A stretch of DNA of 64,000 nt. Origin: an uncultured Holophagaceae bacterium (GTDB lineage: Bacteria > Acidobacteriota > Holophagae > Holophagales > Holophagaceae). The notes under the pieces were generated by a model. It saw only the letters and a program-made list of their open reading frames with translations. It ran no database searches and was not told the origin of the DNA. Location of the stretch: positions 124,001-188,000 of the forward strand of contig CAIOFF010000035.1 in NCBI GenBank assembly GCA_903857495.1, given 5' to 3'. Below are positions 41,336 through 51,200 of this stretch, in pieces; the stretch's first letter is position 1; each line of letters starts with the position of its first letter. The translations under genes were made by a program, and so were the position numbers.

Positions 41336-42178
41336 ATGTTCCGCCCCGCCCTGATCCTTCCCTTGGCCGCCCTGACGCTCCTCGCCGGGTCGCCGAGGTC
41401 TGCCGCGAAGCCCGGTGCTGCCACCTATCTCTATACCTACTACGACAAGCAGGGCGGGCTGATCATCAACAACCTGCCGCCCAGCTACATGAAGGGCCAG
41501 GGTCTGGTGCTCAAGAGTGTCGGCGTGGGCAAGGTCCGCCTCGCGGTGACCCCCGCCGAGATGGCCAAGGCCCTCCGAAGCCCAGAGCTCATCGCCCTGG
41601 TGGACGAGATCTCGTCGGTGGAAGGCGTGGACACCCACCTGGCCCGGGCCATCATCCAGGCCGAGAGCGCCTTCAACTACCGGGCCCGCTCCCGGGCCGG
41701 GGCCCTGGGCCTCATGCAGCTCATGCCCTCCACGGCCCAGCGCTTCGGGGTCCTGGATCCCTTCGATCCCCGCCAGAACATCAACGGCGGCGTGAAATAC
41801 CTGAAGTGGCTGCACACTTACTACGAGGGGGACCTCACCAAGGTGGTGGCGGCCTACAACGCCGGTGAGGGCGCCGTGAACCGGCACAAGGGGATCCCCC
41901 CCTTCCGTGAGACCCAGGCCTACGTGCCCCGGGTGCTGGACCTCTACCGCCGCAAGGCCGTGCAGCCGGATCCCAAGCTGGCAGGCAGCATGGCCCTCCT
42001 GCAGAAGGGCCGGGGCGGCTTCAAGGTAGATGACGAGAAGGCCGTACCCGAGCCGACCCCCCAGCAGCAGGCCGCCAGCCGGATCTACCAGTGGACCGAC
42101 GCCAATGGCCGCATTCAGATCAGCGACCAGCCCCCGCCCAAGGGTACCCCCGGCGTGAAACCCTACGGGGCGCCCTGA
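41336..42178 (+). CDS. lytic transglycosylase (SLT domain)
   Basis: HLARAIIQAESAFNYRARSRAGALGLMQLMPSTAQRFGVLDPFDPRQNINGGVKYLKWLHTYY...VVAAYNAGEGAV; C-terminal DUF4124-like YQWTDANGRIQISDQPP. Confidence 0.95.
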   Translation: MFRPALILPLAALTLLAGSPRSAAKPGAATYLYTYYDKQGGLIINNLPPSYMKGQGLVLKSVGVGKVRLAVTPAEMAKALRSPELIALVDEISSVEGVDTHLARAIIQAESAFNYRARSRAGALGLMQLMPSTAQRFGVLDPFDPRQNINGGVKYLKWLHTYYEGDLTKVVAAYNAGEGAVNRHKGIPPFRETQAYVPRVLDLYRRKAVQPDPKLAGSMALLQKGRGGFKVDDEKAVPEPTPQQQAASRIYQWTDANGRIQISDQPPPKGTPGVKPYGAP

Positions 42179-42179
42179 G

Positions 42180-42560
42180 TCAGCTCTCGCTGGGTTTCTG
42201 CTTCAGGTCTGTGAGATAGGCCTGGAGGGCATCCTGGGAGGCCTGGAAGCAGGTCTCCAGCCGGGCATCCAGGTCTGGGCCCGCATCGGCGGAGCCGTCC
42301 CGGCCCAGGGCCTCGAGGTCCGCGGCCAGGTAGCGCAAGGCCTTCGCGCCGAGGGCTCCGGCACCGCCCTTCAGGGCGTGGGCCGCGCGGGAGAGCTCTT
42401 CGGCGTCGCCCTTGGTGGCGGCGGTGAGGATGTCCTGGATGCGGCGCGGGGTGTCATCCCGGAAGATCTCTAGCATCTCTTCGAGGAGCGTGTGGCCGCC
42501 GTCATCCAGTTCCACCAGATTCTGGAGGGTGGTGAGGTCCAGCAGATCCGAGGGTGACAT
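42180..42560 (-). CDS. Hpt (histidine phosphotransfer) domain protein
   Basis: MLEIFRDDTPRRIQDILTAATKGDAEELSRAAHALKGGAGALGAKALRYLAADLEALGR. Confidence 0.9.
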   Translation of the reverse strand: MSPSDLLDLTTLQNLVELDDGGHTLLEEMLEIFRDDTPRRIQDILTAATKGDAEELSRAAHALKGGAGALGAKALRYLAADLEALGRDGSADAGPDLDARLETCFQASQDALQAYLTDLKQKPSES

Positions 42561-42630
42561 GGGAGACTCCTGCCCCCCATGCTGAGGCAGGCAGGTCCAT
42601 TCGTCCAACAGGATGCAGTAGGCTGGGATC

Positions 42631-43104
42631 ATGGACGCGACCCACCCGATGACTCCCGCAGAGACAGCCCTCTCCCTCCTGTTCCGGAAACTGCACCCGC
42701 ACCTTGAAGATGCGGCCCATGCCCTGGCCTCCGGGGCGCCCCGGCGGGACCTGGAGCGCCTGCACTTGAAACTCCTGACGGCGCGGCTCAAGACCGTCGA
42801 GGTGCTGGGGGCGGCCGCGGAAGGTCTTTCCGAGGAAGACCCCCTCGAAGAGCTCCTCGAGACCCTGTCCGCCAACCTCACCCCCGTGGGCGAGAGCTAC
42901 CGGCAGAGTCTGGTGCTCACCCAGCTCTGCCTGGAGGACGCTCCCGCTGAGCTGCTGCCCCACGTGCCCGAGGGCGCCGTGACGGGGTCCTCCTGGGGAC
43001 CGCGCATGACGGCCTTCCTGGCCCGGCTGGAAGCGCCGGGATTCCAGGCCCACCAGCGCTGGGAGGGGATCCCCGAAGACATCGGCGAGACCGAGGAAGA
43101 GTAG
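42631..43104 (+). CDS. hypothetical protein
   Basis: 157 codons, ATG start, divergent from the Hpt gene; high-GC codon pattern. Confidence 0.6.
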   Translation: MDATHPMTPAETALSLLFRKLHPHLEDAAHALASGAPRRDLERLHLKLLTARLKTVEVLGAAAEGLSEEDPLEELLETLSANLTPVGESYRQSLVLTQLCLEDAPAELLPHVPEGAVTGSSWGPRMTAFLARLEAPGFQAHQRWEGIPEDIGETEEE

Positions 43105-43270
43105 TCGGGCTTTTTTCTAGACGTTTCGGCCTAGTTGGTTTCGCGAGCCCAAGGCCCCTTGAACTGCGCACTGCCTGGGCGGAAGGTTAATATGGGAAAC
43201 CACCCATCCGCGTCTCGTTGAGTCCCCCAGGCCTAGCCTGCACCCGTTTCAGCCTCGATCGGGAGTCCCC

Positions 43271-44251
43271 ATGCGTCCCTTCCTCTTTGCGCTAGCAGTC
43301 AGCACCCTGCTCCTCGGCCAGGGGGTCGTCCAGTACGCCCCCAAGGTGGACCCCAACCTGCCCCCCTACGTCGGCGGCCAGGCGGTGGACGCCACCATCG
43401 AGGTCATCGGGTCCGATTCCCTGACCGATGTCTGGGAGGAGTGGAAGACCGCCTTCCTGGCGGTGCAGCCCAAGGCCCGGTTCAAGGTCACCCAGACCCT
43501 GTCCACCATCTCCGTGAAGGCGCTGATGGACGGCACGGTCCCCCTTATCCACCTGCCCCGGGAGCTTTCCCCGGCCGAGTACCAGGCTTTCGAGAAGAAA
43601 TACGGCTATCCGCCTACGAAGCTGGTGGTCTGCTTTGATGCCTTCATCGTGTTCGTCAACAAGGGGAATCCGATTAAGGAGATCGGCATGGACCAGCTGG
43701 ACGCGGCCTATTCCACCACCCACCTTGCGGGCTACCGCAAGGACCTGCCGGTGGAGACTTGGGGGGATCTGGGTGTGCGGGGGGACTATGCGGCCCGGCC
43801 CATCCATCCCTACATGCGAGCCGAAGGCACCGCCGCCCGGGGTACCCTCCGGGAGTTGCTACTCCTGAAGGGCCAATACAAGCCAAGCGTGAAGGACACC
43901 CTGGACTGGCCAGGCATCACGGAAGGGGTCATGACGGACGCCTCGGGCATCGGCATCGCCACCCTGGCCAACTGGCTCGTCCATGTGAAGGTGCTGCCCG
44001 TGGCGCCACTGCAGACCAAGGAGGCCGTGTCCCCCAACCAGGAGAATGTCGTGACGGGCCGCTATCCCCTGGCGCGGACCTACTACTTCTACCTCAATCG
44101 CGAGCCCGGGAAGGCCCTGCCGGGGCCCCTCCTGGAGTTCCTGCACTTCCTCTACTCGCGGGAGGGACAGGCCGCGGTGACCCAGGCGTCCATCTACCCA
44201 CTGCCCGCCGACATCGCCCAGATCTACCGCAAGCGCCTCCGGAGCAACTGA
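43271..44251 (+). CDS. PstS-like phosphate/anion substrate-binding protein
   Basis: MRPFLFALAVSTLLLGQG signal; IEVIGSDSLTDVWEEWKTAFLAVQPKARFKV...GIGIATLANWLVHVKVLPVA...RYPLARTYYFYLNREPGKAL. Confidence 0.82.
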   Translation: MRPFLFALAVSTLLLGQGVVQYAPKVDPNLPPYVGGQAVDATIEVIGSDSLTDVWEEWKTAFLAVQPKARFKVTQTLSTISVKALMDGTVPLIHLPRELSPAEYQAFEKKYGYPPTKLVVCFDAFIVFVNKGNPIKEIGMDQLDAAYSTTHLAGYRKDLPVETWGDLGVRGDYAARPIHPYMRAEGTAARGTLRELLLLKGQYKPSVKDTLDWPGITEGVMTDASGIGIATLANWLVHVKVLPVAPLQTKEAVSPNQENVVTGRYPLARTYYFYLNREPGKALPGPLLEFLHFLYSREGQAAVTQASIYPLPADIAQIYRKRLRSN

Positions 44252-44408
44252 GCCCGCCGGGAGCCCCAGGGAAGGGCCGCCATTCGTCCCCCTGCGGCTG
44301 TCATTCGATGCCCCGCAGGTGTCATCCATCGAGCCGGGTGCACCAAGCCCTGCGAAGGGGTATCTCCTGGTGTGGACGGACAGCCCGCCCCTCACCCAGG
44401 AGTCACCC

Positions 44409-44960
44409 ATGAGCACCCACCCCCTTCGCCTTGCCGCCCTCACCGTGGCCATGCTGGCCATCGGCGTTTCCCTTTCAGCCCAGGGCCGTGGCCCCGGTGC
44501 CCCCGGCCGTGGTCCCGGCGCCCAGCAGGGTCCCGGCCTCCGGGGTCTGAACCTCACCGAGGACCAGCAGACCAAGGTGAAGGCCATCCATGAGCGCCAC
44601 CAGGCCGCCATCAAGGCCAAGGGCGAGGCCGCCCAGGCCGCCCACGAAGCCATGCGCACCGCCATGGCGGATGCCGCCACCGACGCCAAGGCCCTGCGGA
44701 CCCTGCACGACAAGGCCTCTGCCGCCCAGTTCGAGATGATGCTCGAGCACCGGGCCGTGCAGCAGGAGATCCTGCCCCTCCTGACCGCGGAGCAGAAGGC
44801 CAAGTTCCAGAAGGGCCCCATGGGCATGGGCCCCGGCGGCGAGCGCGGCATGGGCCCCGGTCAGGGCAAGGGGCCTCGTGGCAGAGGCGGCATGGGCATG
44901 GGGCGCGGCCCCGGGGGCCCCGGCATGATGGGCCCCGACTGCCCCCCCGCGAAGCCCTGA
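44409..44960 (+). CDS. Spy/CpxP-like periplasmic protein with Gly/Met-rich tail
   Basis: Signal peptide; GLNLTEDQQTKVKAIHERHQAAIKAKGE...LLTAEQKAKFQKGPMGMGPGGERGMGPGQGKGPRGRGGMGMGRGPGGPGMMGPDCPPAKP. Confidence 0.8.
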   Translation: MSTHPLRLAALTVAMLAIGVSLSAQGRGPGAPGRGPGAQQGPGLRGLNLTEDQQTKVKAIHERHQAAIKAKGEAAQAAHEAMRTAMADAATDAKALRTLHDKASAAQFEMMLEHRAVQQEILPLLTAEQKAKFQKGPMGMGPGGERGMGPGQGKGPRGRGGMGMGRGPGGPGMMGPDCPPAKP

Positions 44961-44983
44961 CGAGCCCGGTATCCTGACAGTCC

Positions 44984-46120
44984 ATGCGCGCTTCTGCGGT
45001 CCTGCACACCACCTTCCAGCAGCTGCGGCGCCCCCGAACCTGGGGCGCTGCACTGCTGTTCGGCTTGGTCTGGAACGGCGCCAGGGTGCTCCTGGGCGGC
45101 CCCGAGCCCGGCCCGGTCGAGGCTCTGGTGCCGGTCCTCTGGGTGGCCCTCTTCATGGTGCTGGTGCCGCTGCCCTGGCAGTGGACCGGCGATGACGCAC
45201 CCATGGCCAGCGTGCTGCGCGGGGCCGCCCAGGCCCTGCCCTGGATGGCCGCGCTGACCCTGGGCATTCTGCTGCTCCTGGGCTCGGCCGCACCCCAGGT
45301 GCTGCCCGGCCGGGGCATGGTGCCCGGGATGGGGCCAGGCATGGGTCCGGGCATGAGCATGATGGAGCGCAGCCCGATGCACCGGGGCCTGCGCCCGCCC
45401 CCGGAGGAGGCCCGCTGGCTGGCGATCCACCCCCGGCTCTGGCTGCTGGGCCTGGCGCACTTCTCCTTCGGGCTGTTGCTGGGCTGGGTCCTCGCAGGCC
45501 GTGAGCGGGCCGAGCTGCAGGCGGCCGCCGCGCAGCAGGCGGCGGACGAGGCCAGGGCCCGGGCCCTCCAGGGCCAGATGAATCCCCACGTGCTGTTCAA
45601 TGCCATCAGCGCCCTCACGGAGCTGGTGCGCGAAGACCCAGTGGCGGCAGAGCGCGCCCTGGTCTGCCTGTCGGACCTGCTGCGCGCCCTGCTGGAGCAC
45701 GGGTCGCGCCTGCGGGCGCCTCTGGGCGACGAGCGGCGCCTGGTGGAGCACCACCTGGCCCTGGAGCGGCTCCGTCTGGGGCACCGCCTCCGGGAGAGCT
45801 GGGACTGGCCCGAGGCTCTCGATGCGCTGGAGATCCCGCCTTTGATGGTGCAGCCCCTGGTAGAGAACGCCCTCAAGCACGGCGTCTCCTTGGCCGTGGG
45901 CGGCGGCAGCCTGGATGTGCGCATCACCCGGGAGGCCAACCTGCTCCGGGTGCGCGTCGCCAACACCGGGCCGGCCCCGGCGCCGGGCGAGGGCACCGGC
46001 ATCGGCCTGAAGAATCTGCGCGAGCGGCTGCGACTGCAGGGCGCCCCGGCGGACGCGTTGCAGCTCACCCGCGAGGGCGACTGGACCATCGCCGAGCTGA
46101 AGCTCGAGGTGCTCGCATGA
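44984..46120 (+). CDS. LytS-type sensor histidine kinase
   Basis: Four predicted TM segments; Met-rich loop GMVPGMGPGMGPGMSMMERSPMHRG; LQGQMNPHVLFNAISALTELV...IPPLMVQPLVENALKHG. Confidence 0.92.
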   Translation: MRASAVLHTTFQQLRRPRTWGAALLFGLVWNGARVLLGGPEPGPVEALVPVLWVALFMVLVPLPWQWTGDDAPMASVLRGAAQALPWMAALTLGILLLLGSAAPQVLPGRGMVPGMGPGMGPGMSMMERSPMHRGLRPPPEEARWLAIHPRLWLLGLAHFSFGLLLGWVLAGRERAELQAAAAQQAADEARARALQGQMNPHVLFNAISALTELVREDPVAAERALVCLSDLLRALLEHGSRLRAPLGDERRLVEHHLALERLRLGHRLRESWDWPEALDALEIPPLMVQPLVENALKHGVSLAVGGGSLDVRITREANLLRVRVANTGPAPAPGEGTGIGLKNLRERLRLQGAPADALQLTREGDWTIAELKLEVLA

Positions 46121-46833
46121 GCAGCTCGGCCCTGCGCGTGCTGGTGGCCGAGGATGAGCCCTTCAACCTGCGACGGCTGACGCGGCTGCTGCGCGAGGCG
46201 GGCTGCGAGGTGGTGGCGGAGCTGGAGGACGGCCCGTCGGTGCTGGCGTGGCTGGCCCAGGGCGAGCCCGTGGACGCGCTGTTCCTCGACATCCAGATGC
46301 CTGGGCTCACGGGTCTGGACCTGGCGGCCGAGCTGGCCCACGAGATTCCCGTGGTGTTCGTCACGGCCTACGCCGAGCACGCCGTGCGGGCCTTCGAGCA
46401 GGCCGCCACGGACTACCTGCTGAAGCCCGTCACCGCCGAGCGACTGGCGGCCACCCTGCAGCGCCTGCGCGCCCCGGCCCAGCGCGACCCGGCCCGGCCC
46501 ACGGGGCCCTTCCGCGTTCCTGTGAAGGCGGGCGAGGGGCTGGTGCTGGTGGACCTGGCGAAGATCACCCACTTCAGCTTCGAGGACGGCGCCGTGTGGG
46601 CCTTCCTGGGCGAGCCCCTGCGCACCACCTGGAAGACCCTGGCCGAGGCCGAGCAGGCCCTGGGGGACCGCGTCGTGCGCGGCCACCGCCACCTGCTGAT
46701 CCGCCCCGAGGCCGTGGTGGGCCTGCGCGCCGGCGAGTCCGGCCGCCTCCTCGTGCGCCTCAGCGGCAACGTCGAGCTCGAAGTCAGCCGTGGCGCCGCG
46801 CCCGCCTTCAAGGCGAGGCTCGGGCTCGCGTAG
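46117..46833 (+). CDS. LytTR-family response regulator
   Basis: RVLVAEDEPFNLRRLTRLLREAG...DALFLDIQMPGLTGLDLA...VFVTAYAEHAVRAFEQAATDYLLKPV; C-terminal LytTR-like domain. Confidence 0.94.
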   Translation: MSSSALRVLVAEDEPFNLRRLTRLLREAGCEVVAELEDGPSVLAWLAQGEPVDALFLDIQMPGLTGLDLAAELAHEIPVVFVTAYAEHAVRAFEQAATDYLLKPVTAERLAATLQRLRAPAQRDPARPTGPFRVPVKAGEGLVLVDLAKITHFSFEDGAVWAFLGEPLRTTWKTLAEAEQALGDRVVRGHRHLLIRPEAVVGLRAGESGRLLVRLSGNVELEVSRGAAPAFKARLGLA

Positions 46834-46842
46834 CGCGGGCTT

Positions 46843-47217
46843 CTACACTTCCGCGATGAGCTCGATCTCGACCTTTGCGCCGCGGGGGAGGGCTGCCACC
46901 TGGACGGTGCTGCGGGCGGGCTTGGCGGTGCCGAGGGCCTGTTCGTAGACGGCATTGAAGGCGGCGAAGTCGCCCAGGTCCGTGAGGAAGACCGTGGTCT
47001 TCACCACGCGGTCCCAGCTGGTGCTGGCGGCGGCGAGGACGGCGCTGAGGTTCTTCAGCACCTGCTCGGTCTGGGCCTCGATGGGACCCGTGACCATCTC
47101 CATGGTCTCGGGGACCAGGGGGATCTGGCCGGCGGTGAAGAGGTGGTTGCCCGAGATCTTGGCCTGGCTGTAGGGGCCGATGGCGGCAGGGGCGGCGGGG
47201 GTCGAAATCGTGCGCAT
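46843..47217 (-). CDS. RidA family deaminase
   Basis: AAIGPYSQAKISGNHLFTAGQIPLVPETMEMVTG...QTEQVLKNLSAVL...KPARSTVQVAALPRGAKVEIELIAEV. Confidence 0.96.
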   Translation of the reverse strand: MRTISTPAAPAAIGPYSQAKISGNHLFTAGQIPLVPETMEMVTGPIEAQTEQVLKNLSAVLAAASTSWDRVVKTTVFLTDLGDFAAFNAVYEQALGTAKPARSTVQVAALPRGAKVEIELIAEV

Positions 47218-47292
47218 GGAAAACTCCAGGAAACGGCAAGCCAATAACCATAACCCAGAAAGCCAGGGCAGGGGGTCAGACCAAGCCTTTGG

Positions 47293-48267
47293 TCAGTGCT
47301 TCTTGCCCCAGCGGCGCTTCTTATGGCGCCAGTTGCGGCCGGGCTTGGGGGCGGGCTGAAGGGGGGCGTCGAAGGGCGAGGCCGGCTGTTCCAGCTCGGG
47401 CTCGCCATCGCTGTCACCGTCGTCCATGCGCCGCGGCCCTTCCTCGATCTGCTGCTGCACCCACTGGGCCGTGCGGTGCATGAGCGCCGCGAGGCAGAGG
47501 CTGGTCTCGATGCGGGCATAGGGCAGGGGGCCGAGCTGGGTGAACACCGAGGGATCCGGCGGGATCACGCGCGGAATGACGACCTCGGGCAGCGGCATGG
47601 GCAGCGCGTCGTAGGCCTCTTCCGGCAGGTGCCGCCAGGGTTCTGGCTGGGCCTGCTCCTGCTTGAGCAGATCCGCCACGGTCAGCCGCTTCTTGGGGGG
47701 CCGGCCGCGCTTCTTGGGGGCGGCCACGGCGGCGGCGTCCAGAGCGGTCTGGAGGGCCTTGAGGACCTCACCGCGGCTCTTGCCGCGCAGGTCGAAGAGC
47801 AGCCAAGGATCGCGGTCCAGGGCCTCGGCCATGACGTAGCACACAGCGGCCACGTGCTTGCAGGGGTTGGCCCAGTCCGGGCAGTCGCAGTGGGTCTGCA
47901 GCTCCTTGGGCACGCGGGGATAGAGGCTGGCGCCCGCCTCGCGAAAGGTCTCGTCCAGACCCTGGGGCATCTCGCCCGCCAGCAGCGAGGCCACGAAGCG
48001 GCTCTCCAGGGCGATGCGGTCGAGGGCCTTCTGCCACTGGGCGGGAGTCAGGGCGGGCAGGCCCAGGGTCACGTTGTAGGTCTTGCGGCCGTGGACCCGG
48101 GCCTGGATCTCGCCCGGCTGCACGCCGAAGTGGGAGACATGGCCATCCTCGGCGTACTTCTTCCCGCGGGGCAGGCGGTTCTCGTAGTCGTCCCCGAGCT
48201 TCTCGAGGCCCTGGATCCAGAGGCGGCCCCACCAGGTGGCGCCGAAGCGGTCGGCGTGGCTCATCAT
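47293..48267 (-). CDS. SWIM zinc-finger protein with AT-hook-like motif
   Basis: HCDCPDWANPCKHVAAVCYVMAEAL (SWIM CxC...CxH); PKKRGRPPKKRL. Confidence 0.92.
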   Translation of the reverse strand: MMSHADRFGATWWGRLWIQGLEKLGDDYENRLPRGKKYAEDGHVSHFGVQPGEIQARVHGRKTYNVTLGLPALTPAQWQKALDRIALESRFVASLLAGEMPQGLDETFREAGASLYPRVPKELQTHCDCPDWANPCKHVAAVCYVMAEALDRDPWLLFDLRGKSRGEVLKALQTALDAAAVAAPKKRGRPPKKRLTVADLLKQEQAQPEPWRHLPEEAYDALPMPLPEVVIPRVIPPDPSVFTQLGPLPYARIETSLCLAALMHRTAQWVQQQIEEGPRRMDDGDSDGEPELEQPASPFDAPLQPAPKPGRNWRHKKRRWGKKH

Positions 48268-51200
48268 GGCGCCACCTCCTTCGCGGTGCGCCGCACGGGC
48301 TTGGGGGCGGCTTCCTCGCCGTTGCCTTCATCCGGGTCCAGCAGCTCGGCGTTGGGGTCCAGCGCCACCAGCTGGCGCAGGGCGTCGTCGTCCAGCTCGG
48401 TGAGCCAGCCCTCGCCCGAGCCGACCACGCGGTCCGCGAGGTCGCGCTTGGACTCCAGCAGGGCGTCGATCTTCTCTTCCAGGGTGCCGATGGTGACCAG
48501 CTTGTGGACCTGCACGTTCTTGGTCTGGCCGATGCGGTAGGTGCGGTCCGTGGCCTGGTCCTCCACGGCGGGGTTCCACCAGCGGTCGAAGTGGAAGACA
48601 TGGGTGGCGGCCGTGAGGTTCAGGCCGACGCCGCCCGCCTTGAGGCTGAGCAGCAGCACCGGGGCGGCGTCAGCGTCCTCCTGGAAGGTGCGCACCATCT
48701 CGTCGCGGCCCTCGCGGCTGGTGCCGCCGTGCAGGAAGGGCGGCTCGAAGCCCAGGGCCTCCTGGAGGTGCACCTGCAGCCGGTCGCCCATCTCCTTGAA
48801 CTGGGTGAAGACCAGGGCGCGCTCGCCGGCCTCCACGACCTCCTCGAGCATCTCGGTGAGGCGGTCCAGCTTGCCGCTGCGGCCGCGGTAGGGGCCCTGC
48901 TGCTTGAGGAACTGGCTGGGGTGGTTGCAGATCTGCTTGAGGTGCGTGAGCAGGGCCAGGATGCGGCCGCGGCGCTCGATGCCGGTGGCCGCGTCCAGCT
49001 CCTCGTCCATCTTCTCGACGCGGTACTGGTAGAGCTCGGCCTGCTCGCGGCTGAGGGTGGTGTACACCTTCATCTCGTGCTTCTCGGGCAGGTCCTGGAT
49101 GATGCTCTTGTCGCTCTTCAGGCGGCGCAGGATGAAGGGGCCGATGCGCTGGCGCAGCAGGTTGGCGGCGTCGGGATCGCGGTACTTCTCGATGGGCGTG
49201 GCGAACTGCTCCTTGAACTGGGACTCGCTGCCCAGGTAGCCAGGTAGCCCGGCGCTCATGATGGCCCAGAGCTCGGTCAGGCGGTTCTCGATGGGCGTGC
49301 CCGTGAGGGCCAGGCGGAAGCTGCCGCGCAGCTTGCGGATGGCCTTGGCCTGGGCCGAGCCCGCATTCTTGATGGCTTGGGCCTCGTCCACGACGATCAT
49401 GCCCCAGTGCCGCTTGGCGAAGGTCTCCTCCTCGCGGCGCACCACGCCGTAGGTGGTGAGCACCAGGGTGTGGGGCTTGAAGGTGGCGGGCAGGCGGTCC
49501 CGGTTGTTCCCGTGGTGCACGAAGACCGGCAGGCTGGGGGCGAACTTGGCCAGCTCCCGCTCCCAGTTGCCCAGCAGCGAGGTGGGGCAGACCAGCAGCG
49601 TGGCCGGGCCGTCCTTGGGCTTCTGGGTCTGCCGGTGCAGCAGCAGGGCCAGCACCTCGATGGTCTTGCCGAGGCCCATGTCGTCCGCGAGGATGCCGCC
49701 GAGGCCCAGGCGGCACAGGCCTTCCAGCCAGGCCAGGCCGCGCAGCTGGTAGGGGCGCAGCTGGCCCTGGAAGCTGGCGGGCTGGGTGATGGGCTTGTCC
49801 GGCAGGATCTTCAGATCTTCCAGCGCCGCGCCGAAGTCCCCGGCGACCTCCACCTCGATGGCTTCACTGACGCCGGGGATGCTGGCGGTGCCCGTGAGGG
49901 CGGCGGCCAGGGCCTCGCCCTTGCTCATGCTGCCGAAGCCCGCGCCGCGGCTGGCCTGGATCACGGAGCTGATCTGCTTGAGGGTCTCGGGATCCAGGGC
50001 CACCCACTTGCCCTTCCAGGCCACCAGCGGGTGCTTGAGGCTGGCCATCTGGGCGAAGTCCTCCACGCTCAGGGCGTCGTCGCCGAGCATGAGCGACCAG
50101 TCGGCGCTGACGCTGCCTTCGAGGCCGGCCTGGGCCAGGGGGGTGGCCTCGGCCACGTCGCGAGCGCCCAGGCGCACCTTGGCGCGCAGCCGCTTGGCGC
50201 CGCCGAAGTCAGCCAGAGCCTCGGGGATGTGGACCAGGAAGCCGGCTTCCTTCAGCTGGGCCGCGCCGCGGGTCAGGAAGCCCCAGGCCTCCGTGGGCCG
50301 CAGGACCAGGTCCTCGGGCTTCTGGCCAGAGAGGGCCCGCTCCAGGGCGGGGAAGAAGGGCACAGCCCGGGCCAGGCCCCGCAGCAGCGACTGGCGGGCC
50401 TGCAGCACGTCGGGTTCTGTGGAGGGCTCCCAGAGCTTGGCCACGCCGATGTCGGCCCCGGCCTCGGTCTCCAGGCCCACCTTGAGGATCCAGCCCACCT
50501 CGGCGAGGCGGTCGGCGTCCTGGACGGTCTGGCTGAGGGCGGGCACTGGCGGCGCCTCCAGGCGCAGGCTCGGCCGCAGCCACTGGGGCCGCGCGCCCTC
50601 GCTCCACTGGTCCAGCTGCTCGCCCAGGGTGCGCTCGGTGATGCCGGTGGTGGGGAACTCCGGCAGCTGGTGGGAGAGGGCCACCATGATGCGCTCGTCC
50701 CAGGGCAGCCGGTCCCGCTTGTGGCCGCGCAGACGGTGGATGAGGCCCAGGCGCGGGTCATCCCCGGCCCGGAGGCCCCCGGCCACGAAGCGCATGATGA
50801 AGTCGGCGCCATCTTCCAGGAAGGCGGTCAGCACCTGGTCCGCGGCCGGCGGCAGGGCCAGGTCATCCTCGATGTCGAAGGCGTCCAGCTCCCCCAGGGG
50901 CACGGTCTTGGTGAAGGCCCAGAGGTCGGCCTCGGGGAAGGCCAGGGCGGCCGGCGGCATGGCTTCCGCCAGCTCCCGCAGGATGGCGCGGTCCGAGGGG
51001 CTGGTGAGGCTCACGCCCCAGCGGGCCTTCCAGGGGGTGCCGGTGGTGTCCAGCTGGGGCAGCAGGGCGCCGCGGACCACCAGGGACTGGAGCAGGCGCA
51101 GGGCCGTGGCCCAGTAGCGCAGGGTCGGGCCGGCGTTGCCGGGCCGCAGGGCCAGGGAGGAGAGCCAGGGGTAGGCCCGCTGCCAGCGGAGGGGCAGGGT

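Noticed and set aside
38585-41887. 1100-aa minus-strand ORF
   Set aside because: Antisense to icmF, whose protein has unmistakable family motifs; high-GC shadow frame that also reads through the intergenic repeats
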